Notes: generated from the sequence alone by a model not told the origin. Shown: positions 20,591 to 31,736, counted from the first letter of the stretch. The stretch is 64,000 bases of DNA from Meconema thalassinum (GCA_946902985.2 OX336395.1:293503065-293567064), one strand, 5' to 3'. Translations and numbers: made by a program.

Positions 20591-21281
20591 GTCATGTGTC
20601 ATTATCCGTTTATCAGGGCCTTCTTTTAATCGTTGATTTAGTTTCCAAAACATTCGACTTCCTTTCTGCCGGTTCAGTCAATGACAAGACGGAGGGCTTG
20701 CATAATAATAAGATGATGAGAAGAGTTATTGTTCAAATGGGCCAAGTTATTGTGAAATATTGGAAACTGAACGTGAGTGTGATATTCAGGTCTCTAGGTG
20801 CCGTAATATAACCAACGTACATACCGTGCTTTGATTGTTGACCAATCTAACCTCAAATATACTGCATCTGCTTTTTCTGTAAGCCGCTGCTGCACCCTGA
20901 GACATGTTTCCAAATACATCACACTCTTGAGCACAACGAATGGCTTTAGTGTATGCACATACCAACTTCAAAGATAAAATCTGCGTTATTTCAACAATTA
21001 TGTATGTTTCTATAATTTAGTGCACTCTCAGCAGAAAAATGTGTGGTCCACAGGGGGCGTGACATGTCCAGACATCTGGTCACCAATGTGTTAGTTATAG
21101 TTTTAAGGACAAAACAGCAAGGACATCTGCTCCTCACAGATGTGTTACATTGGGGAATCTTTTAAGATACAGATTTACTAAATCAAGGTCTAACTTGACT
21201 TCCTCACACATCGGGCAATGGGGAGAATGTTAAACCACAATTATTCAACCATTGAGTGTTGACAACAGAAACAGTACTCAC

Positions 21282-21380
21282 ACTTGTTGACGAAAGGGTG
21301 TTTCCTTTAGGCTGTATACTTTCCGCTAACGCCGCAACATCAGTGATCTCTTTGTTAGCCCTTTCATTCTCGTTCTGCTC
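21282..21380 (-). CDS. dom: Domino/SRCAP-type remodeller, exon before the ATPase
   Basis: 99-nt exon, exactly 33 codons, with acceptor TTTCAG before 21380 and donor GTGAGT after 21282. It encodes EQNENERANKEITDVAALAE and SIQPKGNTLSSTS. The sequence D-(V/I)-A-A-x-A-E-S-(I/L)-Q-P-K-G-x-T-L is the signature just before the ATPase in SRCAP/Domino proteins. It starts and ends in phase 0. The intron to the previous exon is only 79 bp; the next intron is 18.7 kb. Confidence 0.95.
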
Positions 21381-21459
21381 CTGAAATGATCAATAAGAAC
21401 ATGAGTAAGCTAACAGGAAAAATTGAATCAAATTATACACGCATTACCAATATACTGAC

Positions 21460-21584
21460 CGTTGAGCCAGAAGTGTCCAGGGTATCGTCCAGCAGAGACT
21501 TCAACCCCACCTCCTCCCCTTCACTTGGCACTTCCTCTTCCTCATCCTCGGTGCATTCATCTTCCTCGTCATCGCTCCCAGACT
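21460..21584 (-). CDS. dom: Domino/SRCAP-type remodeller, acidic exon
   Basis: 125-nt exon with acceptor TTGCCACAG before 21584 and donor GTCAGT after 21460. The first two bases complete a glutamate codon started in the exon at 31925-32033, then it reads SGSDDEEDECTEDEEEEVPS, EGEEVGLKSLLDDTLDTSGS and T, ending in phase 0. Strongly acidic; in the family this stretch lies between the HSA and ATPase regions and is part of the histone-handling N-terminal segment. No frame damage. Confidence 0.93.
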
Positions 21585-21948
21585 CTGTGGCAAGAGAAAG
21601 CGGTAAGAAAAAGCATTACTTGGTATTTCCTAAAACAGTGAGGTATATATTAATCCTCATTCAAGATTAATATATCATGTTTACTCACATATATGGGCAC
21701 CACTTATATTGCTCTTACTCAATTCTTAAATAGAATTACTGTATTTACTCGCCTATAGTACCCTCCCCCCACCCTTCATTTTCGAGAGCCAAAATACAAA
21801 ATTCTTGGAAATCTCTTAATTATCGAGTCAAAATACAACATTCTTGGAAATTGACGAATCCTTTAAAATATTTAAAATTACAACTAAAATTCATCCTCTT
21901 TTATGACAAAAATATTTTTCTTGTTACATTATTTAGTTATTCAGACTA
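21585..21948. other. Intron start with a Tigger-like edge fragment
   Basis: At about 21730-21860, TTTACTCGCCTATAGTACC with a C run, then two copies of AAATACAA(A/C)ATTCTTGGAAAT. The same kind of edge (TATTTAATCGCCTATAA followed by C and G runs) is at 30933-31005. Likely an old terminal fragment of a DNA element. Nothing else seen. Confidence 0.4.
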
Positions 21949-22198
21949 CAGTGGAATCTCGGTTACGACGTTTTCCCATTTAGTGCGATGATTTTCTCAA
22001 GTCCCAGTCCCAATTCTACAAAATACTTGTTGATATATCCCCTTGAGACGTTCTCTATTCCCGCTTACGACGATCAGATTTCCGTTGTACTATTTGTAAG
22101 CGAACCGGATTTCATTCTTATTTCATTATAAAATTCGGCTTCTGGAAAACACGACGCGATATTGCCTCATATTCTCTGATAGTTATTGACAGTGTAGG

Positions 22199-22650
22199 AA
22201 GGACAATAAAATTCTTCGGCCTGGAATCGGCCCGCGATCGTGGCATCCGGGGACGGACACCTACAGGCCGGACGTTTGTTTTAGACGAGTGAAAAATCTT
22301 AATGGAAGCCTGGATGCGAGTTACTACAGTACCTGTGTTGTTATCAGCTGCCCCAAGCGGTCCGATGATTGACAAAGCTGTCTGACACTACTGCTGAAGT
22401 ACAGTCATTGGCAAATATAATGACGTTTTGTTCGTAACTACGTAACGTGTACTTCCCTGTCACACAATACTTCGACTTGGACTGTACTGTCTCCAAGGCG
22501 ATGTCGCCACGTGCTCAAGTCTGGAATTCCATTACATCAGATCGGTGGTGACAAGTGTGAAGCGATAGGGTGAGAGAGTGACTGTGTGCAGGCTCACCCG
22601 CTGGCTTCAAGATCATGGACAATCCTCTAAAACAAACGTCCGGCCTGTAG
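22199..22650. mobile_element. Small insertion with perfect 25-bp inverted repeats inside T2
   Basis: Breaks the T2 sequence between GTGTAG and ATGATTTCATTG, which are adjacent in T1/T3 except for small changes. 22261-22285 and 22626-22650 are perfect 25-bp inverse copies (start CTACAGGCCGGACG). About 62 bp precede the left repeat and also belong to the insertion. A GTAG direct repeat lies at both edges. No protein seen; the superfamily is unknown to me. Confidence 0.6.
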
Positions 22651-22826
22651 ATGATTTCATTGTGTTTGACGGCGTAGAAGTGGCTATAGCTATGACGCAA
22701 CACAGGTGACGTGTCTCTCTCCCGCTGCCCTACACCCCCTTCCCTTTGTTTATTTCTCACGTAGGCGCATTATTGTCTTCGTGTTCCGCACTATTGTCTT
22801 CTAGTTCTTAGTGTTCACGTCCAGTT

Positions 22827-23110
22827 ATGACCTATTTTATTGCCTGTTTCATAAAGGATAAGAAGAAAGTACGGCAGATAACTAATGATGAGAAGATGAA
22901 ATACATTCGAGGCGTGGACTGCAATCCTCACATAAAGCGTGTGGATATAGCGCGAAAGTGGAACATTCCTCAGTCTAAACTGAACACGATTCTCGGCAAA
23001 AGGAAACGTGTGCGAGAGGGACAGTTCCCTGAACTAGAAAGCGCTTTATTGAAGTGGTTCGAGCAAGCCCGTGCTTCAAACAAATGCGTGCGCGGTCGCC
23101 GGCAACAGAG
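22827..23110 (+). pseudogene. pogo/Tigger transposase N-terminus, copy T2
   Basis: Same protein as in T1 (MTYFIACFIKDKKKVRQITN..., GVDCNPHIKRVDIARKW, NIPQSKLNTILGKRK), with about 10 codons deleted after GKRK compared with T1 and T3. The open frame runs on to 23312 through repeat sequence, which is not protein homology. No DDE domain. Confidence 0.8.
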
Positions 23111-23635
23111 CCGTCACTGGCGGAGCGCGAGAATGTCCTTGCTGATCAAGTATAAAGAAAGACCCTGTATTATATGTGTTTGGAAGCGGATGGGGAACAT
23201 TTTCAGCATCTACTGTAAATCATGGCCAATAAAACTGCATGGTAGGCTACTGATTTTAAGCACCGTATTCTGCCGTAGGCCTACATATGCGTGCGCGGTC
23301 GCCGGCAACTGAGCCGTCACTGGCAGAGCGCGAGAGTGAGAATGTCCTTGCTAAGCAAAAATAAAGACCCTGTATTATACTGTAGTGTAGAGGTACAGTA
23401 ATTCATTTTTATGTTATTTATTCCGTGCAAGTTACTGATAACCTATGTTTATGTCGTGACTGTAGTAGTGCATACAATCACTTACTAAGGTCGGTGATTT
23501 AACGTCCAAATATACGCCGCGTTCTTTCTTATACGTTGTAAATGCAGTATGGCATTTTTGGGTAGTACGTTTTCCAGCATATGAAGTCCAAATTTTTCAG
23601 TCCCTTGAAAAACGTACTAACGAGATTCCAATGTA

Positions 23636-23997
23636 TATGACCACCATTTTGCGTATGCGATTGGTCAGGATATCGAATTGTGTAGCCAACAGGCTTCACC
23701 CAATGTCCAATAGAATATGCCATACTATTGGCCGAGTAGAAGCGCCAATGAAGGTTATGGTTTCATATCTTGCCGGCATTCTTTTGTTTTTTATACAAAG
23801 ATGTATTGTTCTTCGAAATGGTGTTCGCAGCAGTCTTTTCTCAGTTTTATCACATCTCATTTGTTGCAAGAACCGTTGGCGTTTGTGCGACACATTATTG
23901 GTATATTAATGTGAAACGTGTGAATAATACGTACTCAGTTGTGTTTACAAATGTTGGTGAGATGTGATCCTTCAGCATCATCACTCATTCCCTAATT
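23636..23997. other. Intronic sequence, nothing recognised
   Basis: Overlapping short frames on both strands (about 23630-23970) have no family features. Confidence 0.4.
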
Positions 23998-25539
23998 CAG
24001 TGTGGTCCAACCCACGGCCCGCCTGTTCATTTTTATTGGCCCTTGCCCTTCTTACTGCCCTTCACTCTTGGACAGTTATAATATGTGGCGTGCCTACTTC
24101 AATTTTCACTTTCCTTCAGTAATGTTACGAAGGAGCCAAGTGGGAAATGAAAGATCCCAAAAAAATACGCCAGTAATCAGAATTGTCTTTCCACGAATAC
24201 GTACGGCACAAGAAGCGGCCCTGCCTCCAGGCGACAACTGGTTGGCTGCCGATAAGTTCGCGATCGTTCGTGTGCTGCGGCAGATTTCCCTATAAAAGGG
24301 AGCACAGGGCTTGTTCGACAGTTATAGTACGAGAGTTGTTGTCATCGCTGTTGTGAGAGAGGTACCTAATATGGCGGGACTTAAAAGACTGTGTTGAAGA
24401 TGAGAAACGACAATTTCAGTTAAAGTGGCAGAAAAGTTACTTTTTTCTTGAACATAATGGAAAACCACAGTGTGTTATCTGTTCTCAAGGCTTAGGGTGT
24501 TTCGAAGGAGAATAGACACTATACCAGCTTGCATAAATCAAAATACGATCAATACCAGGGAAGTGCCAGAAGTTGTGTGTTGAATGATTTGAAGTTGAAA
24601 CTAACAAGACAGAAGAATATATTTCAGCAACCATCAAACACTGCAGGTTTAAGTGCATCTTATGAGGTATGTTCAGAGCTAGCTAAAAGTAAAAATTCTT
24701 TTAGGGATTGTGCTGTAAAAATGGCATCTTCATTTGGAGATAATAGGATGGCTAAAAATTTTGAAACAGTTTTCTTGTCTCATCTCATCAGACAGTTAGT
24801 ACAAGAATTAATGATGTGACTGGTGAAGTTCTCTCAAGAGCATTTTGGAAAACTGTGAATTTTGCTTTCTAGACGAGAGCACAGATATAGCTGACATCGG
24901 CCAGCTCCTTATCTTTGTCAAAACAATAAACGAAGAATTTGAAATTCATGAAGAACTGTTGGAATTAAGATAATTAGAAACCAGCAAAAAAGGCATTGAC
25001 ATATGTAACGCATTGGATGATGTAGTTTCTAAATATGGAGGTTTTGTGAAGTGCTCTGGCATTGCAACAGATGGAGCTAAAGCAATGGTTGGTCCTAACA
25101 TTGGTTTAGTAGGACTGTGTAAAGAAAGAGGAATGAACTTTTTGTTTTTCCACTGCATTATCCACCAGGAGGCTCACTGTGGAAAAATTATAAGGCTCAG
25201 TGAGACAATGAAAACTGTTGTAAATACTGTACATTTAATAAGGGGAGGCAATAAAGCCTGTAGACACAGAGCATTTATTGCATTCCTGGACAATTTGGAA
25301 GCTGAGTATGGTGACATTTCATTGTACTGTGAAGTACATTGGCTAAGTGCTGGAAATTGCTTGCAACAGTTTTTTGGGTTGAGGAATGAAATTCTTGCTT
25401 TTCTCAAAAATGAAAACATTGGGCATAAGTATCAAGAAAAACTGGAAGAAATCCAGTTTTTAAATGATCTTGCTTTTCTGACAGATTTAACATCCCATCT
25501 AAATGCTTTAAACCTGAAACTACAGTACAAGTTGACATA
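23998..25539 (+). pseudogene. Charlie-like hAT transposase, 3' truncated
   Basis: The left terminus CAGTGTGGTCCAACCCACGG is a hAT-type end. Broken frames (24380-24850, then 25013-25539) read HKSKYDQYQGSAR, KLKLTRQKNIFQQPSN, FLDESTDIADIGQLLIFVK, DGAKAMVG, FFHCIIHQEAHCGKI, HRAFIAFLDNLEAEYGDIS and VHWLSAGNCLQQFFGLRNE. This is the hAT catalytic region with the second aspartate (TDGAKAM) and the CHW-like motif (EVHWLS), as in GTF2IRD2/SCAND3-type proteins. At least three frame breaks. It stops at the Tc1 insertion (25540), and no continuation or right terminus is visible after 27005. Confidence 0.8.
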
Positions 25540-27003
25540 CACACATCAAAAAAAGTTTTGCATCACCTCGGTTCCCAGATCTCCGGCATATAGACGTTGA
25601 CTGTGTATATTGTATCCAAGATACAGTCCCTTTGACTGTTCATAGATGTCACTAAAACTGCTCAAAGATGTAAACAACCATGCATGAGCAGGGCCTATTA
25701 GACGGAGGGGGTACGACAGCCGATCAGTTCCAGTCATTCCACCAGGACGAAGGTACGCTGCTCATGTTGTCTGTAGTTCTACCATGCCTAGAAGGTCAAT
25801 ACCGCAGTTCGATCGCGTCCGCATTGTTACTTTGTGTCAAGAAGGGCTCTCAACAAGGGAAGTTTCCAGGCGTCTCAGAGTGAACCAAAGCGATGTTGTT
25901 CGGACATGGAGGAGGTACAGAGATACAGGAACTGTCGATGACAGGCCTCGCTCAGGCCGCCCAAGGGCTACTACTGTAGTGGATGACCGCTACTTACGGA
26001 TTGCCGCTCGGAGGAACCCTGACAGCAATGCCACCATGTTGAATAATGCGTTTCGTTCAGCCACAGGACGTCGTGTTTCAACTCAAACTGTGCGCAATAG
26101 GCTGCATGATGCGCAACTTCACTCCCGACGTCCATGGCGAGGTCCAGCTTTGCAACCCCGACACCATGCAGCGCGGTACAGATGGGCCCAACAACATGCT
26201 GAATGGACCCCACGGAATTGGCATCACGTTCTCTTCACCGATGAGTGTCGCATATGCCTTCAACCTGACAATCGTCGGAGACTGTTTGGAGGCACCCTGG
26301 TCAGGCTGAACGTCTTAGACACACTGTCCAGCGAGTGCAGCAAGGTGGTGGTTCCCTGATGTTTTGGGGTGGCATTATGTGGGGCCGACGTACGCCACTG
26401 GTGGTCATGGAAGGCTCCGAAACGGCTTTACGATACCTGAATGACATCCTCCGACCCATAGTGCAACCATATCGGCAGAATATTGGAGAGGCATTTGTCT
26501 TCATGGACGACAATTCTCGACCTCATCGTGCACATCTTGTGAATGCGTTCCTTCAAGATAACGACATCGCTCGACTACAGTGGCCAGCATGTTCACCAGA
26601 CATGAACCCTATCGAACATGCCTGGGATATGTTGAAAAGGGCTGTTTATGGACGTCTTGACCCACCAACCACTCTGAGAGATTTACGCCGAATTGTCGTT
26701 GAGGAGTGGGACAATTTGGACCAACAGTGTCTTGATGAACTTGTGGATAGTATGCCACGGCGAATACAGGCATGCATCAATGCAAGAGGACGTGCTACTG
26801 GGTATTAGAGGTAGTGGTGTGTACTGCAATCTGGACCACAAATGCTGAAAGTCAAGCTGTATGATGGTACAACATGCAATGTGTGGGTCTCATGAGCAAT
26901 AAAACGAGCTGAAATGTTGTTTGTGTTGATCTCTATTCCCTTTGTATTTAACGGTTCCGGAACTCTTGGAACCGAGGTGATGCAAAACTTTTTTTGATGT
27001 GTG
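25540..27003 (+). mobile_element. Tc1-type element, nearly intact
   Basis: Terminal inverted repeats of about 35 bp (outer CACACATCAAAAAAAG, inner GCATCACCTCGGTTCC) lie at 25540-25575 and 26968-27003. They are flanked by TA on both sides (25538-25539, 27004-27005), the Tc1/mariner target. 1464 bp, one transposase gene with a single frameshift. Inserted in the hAT remnant. Confidence 0.95.
25784..26808 (+). pseudogene. Tc1-type (DD34E) transposase, one frameshift
   Basis: The frame from ATG 25784 encodes MPRRSIPQFDRVRIVTLCQ, a paired-like helix-turn-helix (GLSTREVSRRLRVNQSDVV), the GRPRATT linker and the first catalytic aspartate in VLFTDECRI. Near 26283-26290 the frame shifts; a second frame continues with GGGSLMFWGG, the second aspartate in FMDDNSRPH and the glutamate in DMNPIEHAW, 34 residues later, to a stop at 26806-26808. 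Full length would be about 341 residues, normal for Tc1. All three catalytic residues are present, so the frameshift is the only obvious defect. Confidence 0.9.
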
Positions 27004-27005
27004 TA

Positions 27006-27799
27006 TTATGTCAGACGACCTAAAATGTCAGACAATTCGATAGTTCGACAAGTTACCGTTTCTCAGAGCATGAAAAATATGTCGCGACGATTATCTGTTT
27101 CATAAAGTTGTAAAGCTGACAGGTAAAAATCTGACAAATATGTCACAAATTTTTCTTGATGAACTAATGAATACGACAGTCAGTTTTGTACAATTGTCAA
27201 AATGTCATTGAAAACTCAACAGAAGCCTTGTTACATGTCTATTATTACCATAACGTATATATTCGTATTGCGGCGCATTTGGAAGTTTCCAGTTACATTA
27301 ATAGCGTGGTTAGAATCCTCTTTGGTTAGAATCATTGGAATGGAACGATTAAACAGCGACAGTACTAGAGAGTGATTAAGATCAGTGGCGTATGCAGGAT
27401 TTCTTTTAGGGGGTTACATTCACACAGTAAGGTAATTAGACATCATTAAAATGATATTTCGATTATTCATAAAAAGCAATAATTAAATAAACATTCCTTT
27501 TGCATGAAGACTATTTTAATAATTGTATTTTCCAGATATATAAAAATATTGAAAAAAAAAATCATTTTTAATTAGCCCTATTAAAAATTAACTAAATTTT
27601 AAAACTGAAACGATGCAGAAATGAAGCTGTAATGTTCATACACGACTGCTTAAAATATTGATATGTGAGAAGAAGAATATTTTGCTCTCCATAAGCCTTT
27701 TTTTTGGCTCAGTGTGTATAAAAAAAAGTAACCTAATGATTTCCCACAATTTAAACTTTCCTTCGATTTACACTTTTTCATTCCAGAGCCTTGAAAAGT
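27006..27799. other. A/T-rich intronic sequence
   Basis: No gene. At about 27384-27410, AGTGGCGTATGCAGGATTTC resembles the end of a hAT-type element, without a partner end. Homopolymer A runs near 27554. Confidence 0.4.
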
Positions 27800-28015
27800 G
27801 TATAAAAGGGCGGTTATACTGTATTTGTTTTACGTCCCTTTTAACACCTGCGGATTTTAGAGATGCCGGAATTTTCCCCCGAAGGGGATCTTCAACGTGC
27901 CAGTAAATCTGACACGGCTCCCTCGCATTTGCGCAAATGCCAGCCGACTGCACCAGGATTCGATCCTGCAACCTTCGCACGGCAAGCGTGAACATTACCA
28001 CCGAGTCACGCAGCC
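27800..28015 (-). mobile_element. tRNA-derived SINE-like element (SINE-C), minus
   Basis: On the minus strand the head has a box A-like TGACTCGGTGGTAATG and a box B-like GGATCGAATCCTGG, followed by a body containing CCCTTCGGGGGAAAATTCC. The opposite end is at the TTTACGTCCC sequence near 27830. Widespread repeats with this tail exist in insects, as I recall. It abuts the LINE at 28016. Confidence 0.55.
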
Positions 28016-28923
28016 TTACGACTCCATTGACAGAAAAGCACTTATTAACATTCTGAAGGAATTTGGACTTGATAACAAGACAACTGAAATAATTCAAGCA
28101 ACACTAACGAACACAACTTCCCAAGTTAAATTCAGAGGGGAACTTTCAAAATAAAGTGAGGTGTGAGACAAGGAGATGATCTGTCACCTCTGCTTTTCAA
28201 TTGTGCTTTGGAAAAGGTAATTCGAGGGTGGAGGAAAGCCATCAATACTAAAGGCATTCAACTAGGAAGACATCCAAATAAAATCACTGTAGATTGTTTA
28301 GCTTTCGCGGATGACATTGCATTACTTACTGACTCACTGGATATTGCCCAGGAACAAATTAGAGAGTTGCAAAAACAGGCAGCCAAAGTCGGACTACAAA
28401 TATCATTTGAAAAAACTAATTAAATGACAAACATCACCGATGCCCCCAAAAGTATCACAATTCATGACTGTTCAGTATGTAAAACAAATTCCTTTAAATA
28501 CCTAGGAGAGTGAATAATGAACGACTCACAAGAAGACAGCAATAGAAACGCGTATGCATAAATTACAAAGGTGTTTTCATATGACAAAAGATATATATAA
28601 TAAAAAACTTATCCTGGAACACCAAATTAAGGCACTATCAAACAGTGGTCAGACCTGAAACTCTGTATGCGGCAGAAACACTTAAATTAACAAGATGTGG
28701 TGATTTAGACAAATTAGTGAAAACTGAAAGACGAATCTGAGAAAAATACTGGGGGCTAAACGAAATAAAAACGCAGAATATACGTTATGACCAAATAGTG
28801 AGTTATATTTGAAATGTGAAAAATTAACTGAGGTAATGAGAAAGAGAGGATGACCATTTTTGGGGCACATTTATAGAATGGAAAATAGTAGACTAACTAA
28901 AGAGATTTTCAACTTACTGACTA

Positions 28924-30277
28924 CAGTGGATTCTCGTTAGTACGTTTTGCAAGGGACTGAAAAATTTGGACGTCATATGCGGGAAAACGTACTACCGAAA
29001 AACGGCATACTGCATTTACAACGTATAAGAAAGAACGCGGCGTATATATGGACGTCAAATCGCCGACCTTAGTAAGTGATTGTATGCACGGCATAAACAT
29101 AGGTTATCAGTAACTTACACGGAATAAATAACATAAAAATGAATTACTGTACCTCTACACTACAGTATAATACAGGGTCTTTATTTATGCTTAGCAAGGG
29201 CATTCTCGCTCTCGCGCTCCGCCAGTGACGGCTCAGTTACCGGCGACCGCGCACGCATATGTTTGAAGCACGAGCTTGCTTGAACCACTTCAATAAAGCG
29301 CTTTCTAGTTGAGGAAACTGTGCCTCTCGCACAAGTTTCCTTTTGCCGCTCATTCCTTCTTCAAATGCACGTTCGATTTCCTTCCTTTTGCCGAGAATCA
29401 TGTTCAGTGTAGACGGAGGAATGTTCCACTTTCGCACTATATCCACACGCTTCATGTGAGGATTGCATTCCACGTCTCGAATGTATTTCATCTTCTCATC
29501 ATTAGTTATCTGCCGTACTTTCTTCTTACCCATTATGAAACATGCAATAAAATAGGTCATAACTGGACGTGAACACTAAGAACTAGAAGACAATAGTGCG
29601 GAATACGAAGACAATAATGCGCCTACGTGAGAAATAAACAAAGGGAAAGGGGTGAAGGGCAGCGGGAGAGAGACACATCACCTGTGTTGCGTCATAGCTA
29701 GAGCCACTTCTACTCCGTCAAACACAATAAAATCATCTACACTGTCAATAACTATCAGAGAATATGCGGCAATATCGCATTGTGTTTCCCAGAAGCCGAA
29801 TTTTTTAATAAAATAAGAATAAAATACGGTTCACTAACAAATAGTCAATGGAAATTTGATCGTTGTAAGCGGGAATAGAGAACGTATTAAGGGGATATAT
29901 CAACATGAATTTAGTAGGATAGGGACTTGAGAAAGGGCAGCGGGAGAGAGACACGTCACCTGTGTTGCGTCATAGCTATTGCCGCTTCTACGCCGTCAAA
30001 CACAATGATATCATCTACACTGTCAATAACTATCAGAGAATATGAGGCAATATCGCGTCTTGTTTTCCAGAAGCCGAATTTTATAATGAAATAAGAATAA
30101 AATCAGGTTCGCTTACAAATAGTACAACGGAAATTTGATCGTCGTAAGCGGGAATAGAGAACGTACTAAGGGGATATATCAACATGTATTTTGTAGAATT
30201 GGGACTGGGACTTGAGAAAATCATCGCGCTAAACGGGAAAACGTCGTAACCGAGAACGTGCTAACGAGATTCCACTG
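28924..30277 (-). mobile_element. pogo/Tigger-type element, copy T3, TA target
   Basis: Ends CAGTGGATTCTCG and CGAGATTCCACTG, flanked by TA. Encodes the same truncated transposase at 29237-29560, has about one internal repeat unit, and has the 285-bp subterminal block twice (about 29650-29935 and 29936-30220). Shortest of the three copies (1354 bp), because it has the shortest internal array. Confidence 0.87.
29237..29560 (-). pseudogene. pogo/Tigger transposase N-terminus, copy T3
   Basis: Same N-terminal helix-turn-helix region as T1 (MKYIRDVECNPHMKRVDIV, WNIPPSTLNMILGKRKEI, FPQLESALLKWFKQARA), ending at the same point with CVRGRR. No DDE domain. Confidence 0.8.
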
Positions 30278-30757
30278 TAGTTACAAATCCAAACCCACGT
30301 GGTTCATTGAAATTGACAAAGATTTGACAAACGCCAGAATTCAGATGGACACAATAGCAAACAGATCACTCTTCAGAGAAGCTATTCGAAAGGTAAAATT
30401 TCAAGAAAAGAAGAAACAAACAACTCGCAGAAGGTGGACTCAAGAGGAGAAGGATCAACACTCTAGAAGGATGAAGGAAATTTGGAAACAAAGGAAATTG
30501 AATACAATGGACAATAGCCAACGAAGATTCAACGTACCCTCCAAATGGGTTATTCAAAAGGAGAAGAATAAGAAGAAATGTAGTAAGTCAACTTTTAAAT
30601 AACATCACTTTAAACCGCTGGAACGTGGAACTAAAAAGGTGGAGTGTAGTGACGAATGTTCCGTATTATTTGATTGTCAGATGAAGGGTTTCTGGCACCC
30701 CGAATCATGTAACACAAGTATTATAATCATGTAATATTTGTAACTTGTATAAAGTTA

Positions 30758-31736
30758 CCGTATATACCAAAATACCACCCGCACATCTTCATACAAAATC
30801 GGACGTGAAAAATTGGGGTGCGGGTATTAATCGAGTCATCTACATTGCAAAGATTTAAAATGCCCACCATGTCTGATATAGGGCGTTGCGAGTATCCACT
30901 AGATCGTGCTAGAGCTTGTTCGTGTGTACCGTATTTAATCGCCTATAACACCCCCTTTTCCCCCCAATTTTTGGCTTCAAAAATAGGGGGGTGTATAATA
31001 GGTGAAAAAGTCCCTTGATATAGGTTAGGATGGCGTGGTATAAAGGCACACAAAGGAGCCCCTAGCGTCTTTAAATCAACACACAAAATAGTTATTTTAA
31101 CCTAGACTTTATTTACGGAAAGTGGTTATACGCCGAGTTCATGGTTGCGCAGTGTTATTGCGGCATCATTTCGTGATTTACAGCTGACAATTGTCTCCTG
31201 TTTCTCGAACCCACTCCTGAACTTCTTACGTCCACATTTTCATACTTTCCTTTTTTCACGACGCGGAAGGAATTGGAAGTTTTCTTTGTTCCCAATAATT
31301 TGTCCTTCTGGTTACGCCAACAACGAACCATACACGGCTGCACTTCATATTTGCGGCTCGCCACTTTCACTCCATTTTCTGCAGCACTTTCTACTTGAAG
31401 GATGCCGTAAAACTTATTCTTCTGCTCATTTTCAGTCCTGCTTGTGTACTGCACGCTTCCTAAATTATACACTACACACGGTCGTGCGGGACGCGAAACA
31501 CGGAACTCGTAAGCTGGGGGGTAGGGGCAGTGAGTAACCATTGCCAACGTCAACAACCCACGGGTGGTGCAGGCAAAAGCGCGGGTTTTACAGTTTCGTG
31601 ACTTGCGTAATATCATGGCACCAGTAAACTTAAACATTTGTTTAAAAATTACAAAAAAATTATTTTAATTTCCATACAAAAATGAGGGTGCAGGGATTAT
31701 TGGGGGGGGGGGGGGGTAATATTCGGGTATATACGG
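30758..31736 (-). mobile_element. Second Tigger-type family, TA target, CCGTATATACC ends
   Basis: Ends CCGTATATACC and GGTATATACGG, flanked by TA (30756-30757, 31737-31738). Subterminal sequence at the left is rich in CCACCCGCAC / GGGGTGCGGGTATTA; the right has a run of about 16 G (31702-31716). Encodes a transposase N-terminus on the minus strand. A related left end is at 33741 and possibly another at 63463. A different edge fragment (about 30933-31010) is embedded. Confidence 0.75.
31155..31637 (-). pseudogene. Tigger-type transposase N-terminus (Brinker-like HTH)
   Basis: The frame reads EVESAAENGVKVASRKY-type residues: VESAAENGVKVASRKYEV, QPCMVRCWRNQKDKL, FRVVKKGKYENVDV. The pattern AA-x-KF-x-V-x(3)-M-V-R-x-W-R-x-Q-x-D-x-L is the DNA-binding start of a large arthropod Tigger group. 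The catalytic part is deleted. Residues before about position 75 of the frame are terminal-repeat sequence. Confidence 0.65.

Larger units (their letters stand above)
17426..21090. mobile_element. piggyBac-type element, palindromic and internally deleted
   Basis: Both ends are CACATTGGTGACCAGATG and its exact inverse, flanked by TTAA (17422-17425) and TTAG (21091-21094); TTAA targets are specific to piggyBac. Homology between the arms continues well inside: 17426-17660 matches 20860-21090 inverted, and 19925-20020 matches 20625-20700 inverted. The right arm is therefore a shortened reverse copy of the left. A pogo element (17961-19877) sits within the left arm; without it the unit is about 1.75 kb. 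No catalytic domain remains. Confidence 0.8.
21949..23633 (+). mobile_element. pogo/Tigger-type element, copy T2, TA target
   Basis: Ends CAGTGGAATCTCG and CGAGATTCCAATG, flanked by TA (21947-21948, 23634-23635). Opposite orientation to T1 and T3. Carries the same truncated transposase (22827-23110), about two units of the internal repeat, and one subterminal block interrupted by a 452-bp insertion at 22199-22650. Confidence 0.85.
28016..30650 (+). pseudogene. LINE-A copy, split by pogo copy T3
   Basis: Reads DSIDRKALINILKEFGLDNK, then GVRQGDDLSPLLFNCALE, catalytic LAFADDIALLT, VGLQISFEKT and FKYLGE up to 28921. After the pogo element it resumes at 30280 with SYKSKPTWFIEIDKDL..., RRWTQEEKDQHSRRMKEIW and KQRK. 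Several stops. The split lies at a TA (28922-28923 / 30278-30279), the pogo target. The basic C-terminal tail is as in the copies at 3490 and 57690. Confidence 0.85.

Noticed and set aside
23631..23970. Overlapping short frames of about 65 codons
   Set aside because: Four overlapping frames on both strands with no codon or motif evidence; typical of chance.
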